The notes under the pieces: generated by a model
What the model saw: the letters and a program-made list of their open reading frames with translations, nothing else
Database searches by the model: none
What the model was told of the DNA's origin: nothing
In this document: piece by piece, positions 1 to 5,011 of the stretch
Numbering within the stretch: the first letter of the stretch is position 1
Layout: each line of letters opens with the position of its first letter
DNA from: Desulfurococcales archaeon
Lineage (GTDB): Archaea; Thermoproteota; Thermoprotei_A; CAZTBM01; SZUA-1508
Direction: 5' to 3'
NCBI GenBank assembly: GCA_015661855.1
Contig: DQVH01000002.1
Location: 1-6,881 of the forward strand
Length of the DNA: 6,881 bases
Translations under genes and position numbers: made by a program

Positions 1-624
1 CTCTACACCCATAGAGTTTATAGTGGACTTTACACTCTCTAAGTTTATGGTTGTTGGTGAAACCTCATTAACTATAACGCCTACTATGTGTCTCCCAATA
101 GACTTTAGTAGTTTAATTAGTTTACTTGCTGAAGTTAATGATAGTTTTGATGGTGTTGTAACAATAACCATACCTATCTCCCTAATAAACCTTATAACGT
201 CAAGAATTTCATCACTTAATCCTGGAGGTAAATCTACCACTAGGAAGTCTAGTGAACCCCATCTAGTAATAGCTAGTAGTTCCAGTACTACATTGGTTAT
301 ATCAACCCCCCTTAATGGTAGTGGTTTATCACCGGTATAGTAGGTTATACTCATAAGTTTAACTCCATGAATTTCTGGTGGTACTATACCTTTATCTTCA
401 ACTGGTTTAGTATCTTTAACATTGAGTATTATATGGCATGATGGATTGGTAAAGTCAGTATCAAATAATCCTACACTAAACCCTTTACTACTGAGGATAA
501 TTGACGTCATTACAGCTATAACACTTTTACCTACACCACCTTTACTACTAGCAAAACCTATAATCCTCCTTATACTCTTCACTCTATCCTGGATTATAGA
601 GTATCTAGGGTCAATAGTGTTCAT
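1..624 (-). CDS. hypB: Mrp/MinD-family P-loop ATPase, probable archaeal-type HypB (3' end cut off)
   Basis: I translated 208 residues from ATG 624; the C-terminus lies beyond base 1. Residues 23-34 hold the deviant Walker A of the MinD/Mrp class, with signature Lys28 (SKGG) and P-loop Lys33-Ser34 (GVGKS). Residues 55-57 are DTD (switch I region). Switch II/Walker B is VVDLPPG at 129-135, followed by SDEILDV, as in Mrp proteins. TTPSKLSL follows at about 156-163. From memory, archaea such as Thermococcus lack the GTPase HypB and use a MinD-type ATPase that binds HypA and speeds nickel loading. The HGVK, YYTGDKP and LPLRG segments resemble that group, and hypA lies directly upstream. The ATG shares its A with the hypA TAA stop, and an AGGTGA Shine-Dalgarno lies at 637-642 inside hypA, so translation is probably coupled. 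The alternative is a generic Mrp/Nbp35 Fe-S carrier; the C-terminal CxxC that would suggest this is out of view. Confidence 0.78.
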   Translation of the reverse strand, partial: MNTIDPRYSIIQDRVKSIRRIIGFASSKGGVGKSVIAVMTSIILSSKGFSVGLFDTDFTNPSCHIILNVKDTKPVEDKGIVPPEIHGVKLMSITYYTGDKPLPLRGVDITNVVLELLAITRWGSLDFLVVDLPPGLSDEILDVIRFIREIGMVIVTTPSKLSLTSASKLIKLLKSIGRHIVGVIVNEVSPTTINLESVKSTINSMGVE

Positions 625-1046
625 TATCTTCTATCCTCACCTGACATGGTTATACTCTTTATCCATACACCTCTACCTTTAACTATCTCGTAGTCTAAAC
701 TACCACATTTAGGGCACTTTATGAAGGCATGTACAACCTCTGGTACAAAATGTATAGATTCTTTAATATCAGGATTTACTAGCTCCCTTACACTATTTAA
801 ACCCCATTTATGATTACAGTTAAGACATTTAAATTCTGCTTTCTCCTCCTCAAAAAATACTTCAGCATCCTCCATGACTGTACCCTTTTTTAGCTCGTTT
901 ATAGCGTACTTTAGGATATCTCTGTCTATTGATTGAAGTTCACCTAGAACTACATGTACACTTCTAACCCTTACTATACCCTTCTTTAAGGCTATACTGG
1001 TAACTGTTTTAACTATAGCCTCTGCTAGTGCCCATTCATGAACCAT
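624..1046 (-). CDS. hypA: HypA, nickel metallochaperone for [NiFe]-hydrogenase maturation
   Basis: A 140-residue cytoplasmic zinc protein that delivers Ni(II) to the hydrogenase large subunit with HypB. It starts MVHEWALAEAI, the HypA nickel-binding N-terminus with one extra Val before the His-Glu pair. The zinc domain has two CxxC pairs, C74/C77 (CLNC) and C111/C114 (CPKC). They are separated by 33 residues, the long insertion seen in thermococcal-type HypA. His99 in ESIHFVPEVVHAF probably corresponds to the second histidine that joins the nickel site in the Thermococcus HypA-HypB complex (from memory). Length is normal for the family. It lies 60 bp downstream of the DtxR-family gene and overlaps the ATPase gene downstream by 1 base. 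It may have its own promoter (TTAAAA centred about 24 bases upstream) and a weak AGGT ribosome-binding site 7 bases before the ATG. The family call is secure. Confidence 0.95.
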   Translation of the reverse strand: MVHEWALAEAIVKTVTSIALKKGIVRVRSVHVVLGELQSIDRDILKYAINELKKGTVMEDAEVFFEEEKAEFKCLNCNHKWGLNSVRELVNPDIKESIHFVPEVVHAFIKCPKCGSLDYEIVKGRGVWIKSITMSGEDRR

Positions 1047-1064
1047 AGTCTCTACCTTAATCTA

Positions 1065-1075
1065 GGTTTTAATGG
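1065..1075 (-). promoter_or_regulatory. Candidate TATA box of hypA
   Basis: Reading the minus strand, CCATTAAAACC has its TTAAAA core centred about 24 bases before the hypA ATG, the spacing expected for a nearly leaderless archaeal transcript. If it is used, hypA-hypB can be expressed independently of the upstream DtxR-family gene. This is inferred from sequence only; TATA-like strings are common in AT-rich DNA. Confidence 0.35.
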
Positions 1076-1106
1076 TATTTCTACGTTACACTTGAATACT
1101 ACATTG

Positions 1107-1541
1107 TTATTTGCTACGTTCTATACTTCTCCTCCACTCCTTAATCATATCCATGATTTTCTGTTCTCTCTTAAAGTATTCAACTAGTTTTACAAGTCTA
1201 TCTAATGTTTCATCGTGTATTCCATGCTCTATATAGCATGCATCCTTTTCAGCAATATCCTTGGGTACTCCAAGTATTAATGTTAGAAACTCTTTAAGTG
1301 CTACATGTCTTCTATAGATCTCCTCTGCAATCTCTAATCCCTCCTTTGTTAATGTTATAGATCCATACTTTTCATACCTTACTAGACCTTTACTAGCTAG
1401 TTTATCGAGATACTCTACAACACTAGCTGGCTTAACGTTTAGTATTCTAGATAAGTCTTTAACTCTAATAACACCTTTATTCTTAACGAGAATATACATT
1501 GCCTCAAGATACTCCTCCTCTCTCTTACTACTCTTCCTCAA
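1107..1541 (-). CDS. DtxR/MntR-family metal-dependent transcriptional repressor
   Basis: 144 residues, the length of short MntR-type proteins without the C-terminal SH3-like domain. Residues about 5-70 form the winged helix-turn-helix (recognition region VKPASVVEYLDKLASKGLV, wing YEKYGSITLTKEG). Residues about 71-140 form the metal-binding and dimerisation helices. Candidate metal ligands are Glu10 and Glu13 (EEEYLEAMY), His79 (RRHVALKE), Glu98 and the C102-x-x-E105-H106 cluster (ACYIEHGIH). Cys at this position is typical of the iron-type DtxR/IdeR branch, whereas MntR has Glu. The acidic residue at position 10 is instead MntR-like. The start is TTG 1541: an in-frame TAG lies two codons upstream, and the next Met is inside the first helix. 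A perfect palindrome ends two bases before the start, suggesting autoregulation. hypA lies downstream on the same strand, so the effector could be nickel, iron or manganese. The family is certain; the metal is unknown. Confidence 0.93.
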   Translation of the reverse strand: MRKSSKREEEYLEAMYILVKNKGVIRVKDLSRILNVKPASVVEYLDKLASKGLVRYEKYGSITLTKEGLEIAEEIYRRHVALKEFLTLILGVPKDIAEKDACYIEHGIHDETLDRLVKLVEYFKREQKIMDMIKEWRRSIERSK

Positions 1542-1543
1542 AA

Positions 1544-1562
1544 CCTAATACACCCTATTAGG
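1544..1562. promoter_or_regulatory. 19-bp palindrome, candidate operator of the DtxR-family gene
   Basis: CCTAATA-CACCC-TATTAGG is a perfect inverted repeat with 7-bp arms and a 5-base centre. It lies two bases upstream of the TTG start of the DtxR-family gene. Nineteen bases is the usual operator length for DtxR-family dimers, and a site over the start region fits simple autorepression. The arms point the opposite way from the textbook DtxR box (TTAGG on the left, CCTAA on the right), so this is a candidate by position and symmetry, not a consensus match. Confidence 0.5.
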
Positions 1563-1581
1563 AAGCTCTCACACTAAAACT

Positions 1582-1595
1582 CTATAGTGTATATG
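1582..1595 (-). promoter_or_regulatory. Candidate TATA region of the DtxR-family gene
   Basis: The minus strand reads an AT-rich box (CATATACACTATAG) centred about 47 bases before the TTG start. Transcription would then begin near 1562, at the edge of the 19-bp palindrome, so a bound repressor would cover the start site. The exact box within this stretch is uncertain. Confidence 0.3.
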
Positions 1596-1973
1596 GTATT
1601 TAGTTTTTTCCAGCTCTCAATTTAAACCTAATATACAGTATTTGCAAATAATAGTGTACTCTATGCAACTAATAGGCTATTCTACAATACAACTACTTGT
1701 TAGCGTAGGGATGTCATTAATGACCTGTTTTGTAATGGGTAAGTATAGTATTTACACTATTAAAACCTGTAGTTTAGAGCTCAATAGAGCCTCATGGGGT
1801 GTAGGTGGAGTAGATGAATCAATATTAAGGGTTAATTCCACATGGAGGTGAAAGTTATCGAAGTCTGATTAGGGATGTCGTAAGTGGGGGAATGCTTCTA
1901 TTAATGTTTAGCTTATAAAGGTTATAAGAGTGGGGTGTAGGGTATAGAAGTGAGTATGGATAGCTAGGTTACC

Positions 1974-1982
1974 GTATATTTA
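1974..1982 (+). promoter_or_regulatory. Candidate TATA box of the radical SAM gene
   Basis: GTATATTTA is centred about 28 bases before ATG 2006. That is where a TATA box should lie if the transcript starts at the ATG without a leader. It therefore favours ATG 2006 over the in-frame GTG at 1985, which lies only about 7 bases from this box. Confidence 0.4.
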
Positions 1983-2005
1983 GAGTGGTTTTACGGTATG
2001 GTAGT

Positions 2006-3145
2006 ATGATATTTAGGGTTTCAAGATATTTTGTTAAAGAGAAGGAGTGTAGTCTATGTGGTAAAAGGTCTAGGGAGATATCGTCTATTATTGGTGTTTG
2101 TGGTGAATGTTTAAGAGAGAATCCTAATGAGGCTTTAAAGTATGCTATGGAGGCTCATAGGAGGAGTAGGGGTAGATACGGTTTACCACCTGAACCCCCA
2201 AGAGACCCTAAGGGTTTAAAGTGTACACTATGTAGTAATCAGTGTCAAATACCTGAAGGTGGATTCGGCTTTTGCGGATTAGTAAAGAATGTTAATGGTA
2301 GACTTGTTAGACTAGCTGGTACACCTGATAAGGGTGTTGTAGAGTGGTATTACGATCCACTACCAACAAACTGTGTTGCTGAGTGGACTTGTCCTGGATG
2401 TACGGGTATAGGCTATCCTAAATACGCCTACATGCCCTCTGCCGAAACCGGGTATTATAATCTCGCTGTATTCTATGGTGCATGTAATCTCGACTGTCTA
2501 TTCTGTCAAAACTGGCAGTATAGGAGTATGACTGCACTACTTAAACCAGTACATACAGTTGAAGAACTTGTAAGAGCAGTTCATAGTAGAGTTTCATGTG
2601 TATGCTATTTTGGTGGAGACCCTTCACCTCAAATGCCACATGCTATAAGGGCTAGTGAGTTAATGTTAGAGAAGTGTAAGGGTAGAATATTCAGAGTATG
2701 CTGGGAGACAAACGGGCTAATGAACCCATACTATCTAGATAGAGCTGTTGAACTATCACTTATAAGTGGTGGTCTAGTAAAATTCGATATTAAAGCTTGG
2801 ACTCCCTCAATATATAAGGCTTTAACTGGAGTTGATAATAAACCATTATTCGAGAATATTAGGCGTGCAGCTAAGAGAATTCAGGAGAGACCAAAACCAC
2901 CATTAATAGTTGCTAGTACACTACTAGTACCAGGATATGTAGATGAGTATGAAGTTAGAATGATAGCTAGATTTCTAGCCGATATAGACCCTAATATACC
3001 ATACTCACTTCTAGCATTCCACCCAGACTATTTAATGGACGATCTACCAACAACGAGTAGGAAGCTTGCTGAAGCATGTCTTAAAGCTGCAAAGGAGGAG
3101 GGCTTAGTAAACATAAATATCGGTAATGTGTGGCTACTAAGCTAG
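2006..3145 (+). CDS. Cysteine-rich radical SAM protein of the PflA-activating-enzyme-like family
   Basis: 379 residues from ATG 2006 (386 if GTG 1985 is used; residue numbers below count from the GTG). The radical SAM cluster is CNLDCLFC (C167, C171, C174; CxxxCxxC) followed by QNW. YFGGDPSP at 208-215 is the glycine-rich SAM-binding motif, and ETNG at 241-244 and KFDIKAW at 266-272 match the PflA-like barrel. Ahead of the barrel lie a four-Cys zinc-ribbon-like motif (C22/C25 and C39/C42), a CTLCxxxC..CG segment (C80, C83, C87, C97) and a third group (C130, C136, C139). The second segment is typical of PflA-like proteins of the MEMO-associated type (COG1180/COG1313 group). The reaction is unknown: the family splits SAM to a 5'-deoxyadenosyl radical, but no glycyl-radical enzyme is nearby. 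It stands alone on its strand and converges on the M50 gene, the two sharing CTAG at their stops. Confidence 0.9.
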   Translation: MIFRVSRYFVKEKECSLCGKRSREISSIIGVCGECLRENPNEALKYAMEAHRRSRGRYGLPPEPPRDPKGLKCTLCSNQCQIPEGGFGFCGLVKNVNGRLVRLAGTPDKGVVEWYYDPLPTNCVAEWTCPGCTGIGYPKYAYMPSAETGYYNLAVFYGACNLDCLFCQNWQYRSMTALLKPVHTVEELVRAVHSRVSCVCYFGGDPSPQMPHAIRASELMLEKCKGRIFRVCWETNGLMNPYYLDRAVELSLISGGLVKFDIKAWTPSIYKALTGVDNKPLFENIRRAAKRIQERPKPPLIVASTLLVPGYVDEYEVRMIARFLADIDPNIPYSLLAFHPDYLMDDLPTTSRKLAEACLKAAKEEGLVNINIGNVWLLS

Positions 3146-3783
3146 TATACCAACATCATAAACGGGATTAACGCTATAAGAAATACAATTAACCATAGCC
3201 TCCAACTACACTTAAACACAGTAAACCCATCAAGTGGTGGAATAGGCAGTAGATTGAATAATGCTAGAAACAAGTTTACATAGGCTACATACACTAATAC
3301 ATAGTAGACTATTACGGGTATGAGTGGAATTGGTAGTTTCAATACCAGATAGGATATTAAGCCTACTACTATATTGGCTAGTGGCCCTGAAACTGCAATT
3401 TTAAATTGATCCCATCTACTAGGTGGAAACCAGTAGTATCTAGGATATATTACTACAGCTCCCGGAGCTGCAAATATGATTCTACCTAGTGTTAAAACTG
3501 ATAGTAGTAGTGCAAGTACAAGCCCCATAGGCCATAGCCTATAGCGTGCAGTATATCCTAATCTTACAGCTACCCCCCTATGTGATAGCTCATGACATAC
3601 AAAACCTAACGCTACAGCTATAGCTGACGCTAGTGCACCTAGATAGTTACCTTTAACTAGCGGGTTTAGTGAAAACGCTATTGCGAGGACTATAACTGAA
3701 ATCAATATCTGTTGTTTCTCTGAAAGTCTCTGTGTAAATGGTGGATTATAGTCTAATGGGTAAATCATATACACTAACCTCAT
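3142..3783 (-). CDS. Small M50-family (site-2 protease-like) intramembrane zinc metalloprotease
   Basis: 213 residues, largely hydrophobic, with about six membrane segments (roughly 26-44, 47-70, 84-112, 128-150, 152-178 and 195-213). HELSH at 64-68 is the HExxH zinc motif with catalytic Glu65. NLLPIPPLDG at 177-186 carries the third zinc ligand, Asp185, in the NxxPxPxLDG motif. SGPLANIVVG at 132-141 is the conserved central motif. There is no PDZ or CBS domain, so this is a minimal archaeal member; the family cuts membrane-spanning proteins within the bilayer. The substrate is unknown. The start is ATG 3783, with ATG 3768 (MIYPLDY) a possible alternative. The gene is divergent from the FAD protein gene (102 bp) and convergent with the radical SAM gene, whose stop it overlaps. 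Neither neighbour suggests a substrate. Confidence 0.93.
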   Translation of the reverse strand: MRLVYMIYPLDYNPPFTQRLSEKQQILISVIVLAIAFSLNPLVKGNYLGALASAIAVALGFVCHELSHRGVAVRLGYTARYRLWPMGLVLALLLSVLTLGRIIFAAPGAVVIYPRYYWFPPSRWDQFKIAVSGPLANIVVGLISYLVLKLPIPLIPVIVYYVLVYVAYVNLFLALFNLLPIPPLDGFTVFKCSWRLWLIVFLIALIPFMMLVY

Positions 3784-3809
3784 TAATGATATGTCTGAGT
3801 ATACACTTT

Positions 3810-3824
3810 AACGTTTAAAGCGTT
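3810..3824. promoter_or_regulatory. TATA region of the M50 gene inside an imperfect palindrome
   Basis: TTTAAA at 3814-3819 is centred about 33 bases before the minus-strand ATG at 3783, a workable TATA position. It sits inside AACG-TTTAAAG-CGTT, a 15-bp near-palindrome in which 6 of 7 pairs match. A protein bound there would compete with TBP. The palindrome may also be chance. Confidence 0.3.
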
Positions 3825-3848
3825 CAGTGGTAAAAAAGCTTTAACCCT

Positions 3849-3858
3849 GATAATATTC
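3849..3858 (+). promoter_or_regulatory. Candidate TATA box of the FAD reductase gene
   Basis: GATAATATTC is centred about 32 bases upstream of GTG 3886, which would give a transcript with a leader of only a few bases. A second AT-rich box, GCTTTAA at 3838-3844, is a less well-placed alternative. Confidence 0.3.
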
Positions 3859-3885
3859 TACTTAATTGAGTATAATTGGGTTACG

Positions 3886-4977
3886 GTGTTATCTTTGAGG
3901 GAAGTAGATATTGTTGTTGTCGGTTTAGGCCCTGCTGGATCAGCATTCTCATATTTTACTAGTAAGTCTTCTAACGCTGACATAATATGTTTTGAGAGGA
4001 ATACTAGGTTAGCGTTAAAGCCTTGTGGTGAACTCGTACCTAAAGAGCTATTTAGTATTATAGGTGTAAACCCTAGAGAAGTTAATGCATACCCTATTAG
4101 AAGAGTTATAGTGTACTTTTACCATAATGGTAGTCTTGTTGAAAGGGTTATAGAGTTTAATGGTGTTGAGGGATACTCTATAAGTAAGAGACGTCTCTTA
4201 GAGATACTCGTAGATAAAGCTTTAAGTAGTGGTGTTAGTGTAGAACTGGGTAAACCGGTACTACGTATTTCTAGAGATGGCGTAGTTAATGTTAGAGAGG
4301 TAGGTATTGTTAGGGGTAAATACGTTATCTGTTGTGATGGAGTTTACGGTGTTTCAGTAGAGTATTTTAAACCTGGAAGAGTAGCTAAAGCATATCAAAG
4401 AAGAGTAGCCAACGTGAAAACACCATACGATGAAGCATGCTATACCTTCATAATTGGGGGTGTTAAGGGTTATGGATGGATTATACCTAAAAGTGATGGA
4501 ACACTAAATGTAGGTTTCGGAGGGTTAGATATAGATCCAAGAGTACTTCTTGATAAAATGGTGAAGACTATTCCATGGCTTAGTAGCTACAGTGTAGTAT
4601 GTGAAGGTGGAGCCTTAATACCTGTAAGTGGTTTACGTAGTAATATTGTAGAGAGTAAACTTATAGCATTAGGTGATGTAGCTGGTTCAGTACTTCCACT
4701 TAGTGGTGAAGGTATAAGACCAAGTATCATAATGGCTAAGTATCTAAGTAGAGCTGTAATTGAAGCTTTAGAGGAGGGTGATAAAAGGTTATGGGAGGGT
4801 ATTAGAAGGTATATTAGTGAGTGGGGTTATAGGATTAAGAGGAGTCTTCTCTACCTAAAAGTGTATGAGAGAATGCCAATACAACTAGTTAAACAGTTAG
4901 TGTTAAGAGTTAAACCCGATACACTAAAAAGTATACTTAATGGTGAATTTACAGGCGCTATAGTTAAATTCGGTTAG
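3886..4977 (+). CDS. Geranylgeranyl reductase-family FAD-dependent oxidoreductase
   Basis: 363 residues, slightly short for the family. DIVVVGLGPAGSA at 8-20 is the N-terminal dinucleotide-binding fold for FAD. KPCGELVP at 45-52 carries the conserved Cys of the reductase group, YGWIIPK at 196-202 matches its YxWxFPK motif, and GDVAGSVLP at 263-271 with SGEGIRPS at 273-280 is the second FAD-contact region. Archaeal members saturate the geranylgeranyl chains of ether lipids, and related ones act on menaquinone or prenyl carriers; I cannot choose a substrate. No redox partner is adjacent. The start is GTG 3886 with no Shine-Dalgarno; TTG 3895 is a possible alternative, three codons shorter, and leaves the FAD motif intact. 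The gene is divergent from the M50 gene and convergent with the ThiN-domain regulator 34 bp away. Its stop lies in the left arm of an inverted repeat. Confidence 0.9.
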   Translation: MLSLREVDIVVVGLGPAGSAFSYFTSKSSNADIICFERNTRLALKPCGELVPKELFSIIGVNPREVNAYPIRRVIVYFYHNGSLVERVIEFNGVEGYSISKRRLLEILVDKALSSGVSVELGKPVLRISRDGVVNVREVGIVRGKYVICCDGVYGVSVEYFKPGRVAKAYQRRVANVKTPYDEACYTFIIGGVKGYGWIIPKSDGTLNVGFGGLDIDPRVLLDKMVKTIPWLSSYSVVCEGGALIPVSGLRSNIVESKLIALGDVAGSVLPLSGEGIRPSIIMAKYLSRAVIEALEEGDKRLWEGIRRYISEWGYRIKRSLLYLKVYERMPIQLVKQLVLRVKPDTLKSILNGEFTGAIVKFG

Positions 4978-5007
4978 TACTCTATCTAAGGTACAATTGA
5001 GAGTACT
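4976..5007. terminator. Inverted repeat between convergent genes, candidate bidirectional terminator
   Basis: AGTACTCT (4976-4983) and AGAGTACT (5000-5007) are perfect 8-bp inverted repeats around a 16-base loop. They fill almost all of the gap between the FAD protein stop (TAG 4975-4977) and the ThiR-like stop at 5012. The hairpin would form in both transcripts. There is no long T-tract on either side, and archaeal termination usually depends on T-runs, so an mRNA 3'-end processing or stability role is equally possible. Confidence 0.4.
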
Positions 5008-5011
5008 CCGT

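Larger units (their letters stand above)
1542..2005. other. Gene-poor intergenic region of about 460 bp with several small repeats
   Basis: No convincing gene. Besides the palindrome at 1544-1562 it holds an imperfect copy at 1627-1645 (CCTAATA-TACAG-TATTTGC, 5 of 7 pairs). ATAGTGTA occurs at 1584-1591 and 1651-1658, and inverted at 1753-1760. There is a 10-bp palindrome TCATTAATGA at 1714-1723 and a small hairpin ATTAA-GGG-TTAAT at 1824-1836. A Shine-Dalgarno-like GGAGGTGA at 1844-1851 has no usable start codon after it. A 69-codon open frame from TTG 1642 to the TGA at 1849-1851 resembles no family I know. Two TATA-like boxes near 1911-1929 could feed the radical SAM gene downstream. I found no tRNA or clear C/D-box RNA here. 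Confidence 0.5.

Noticed and set aside
23..682. Plus-strand open frames at 23-340 and 422-682
   Set aside because: They are antisense to the MinD-type ATPase (and the end of hypA), whose minus-strand frame has intact Walker motifs.
1081..1120. Direct repeat CTACGTT at 1081-1087 and 1114-1120 near the end of the DtxR-family gene
   Set aside because: Seven bases only, partly coding, with no associated structure; likely chance.
1642..1851. 69-codon open frame on the plus strand from TTG 1642, with a hydrophobic N-terminal half
   Set aside because: No recognisable family, TTG start without a Shine-Dalgarno, mixed composition, and its stop lies inside GGAGGTGA. I treat it as chance, though a small membrane protein cannot be fully excluded.
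1811..1866. Possible C/D-box guide RNA (AGATGA near 1812 and CTGA near 1865)
   Set aside because: The C box deviates from RTGATGA, no D' or C' box is at the right spacing, and no terminal stem is visible.
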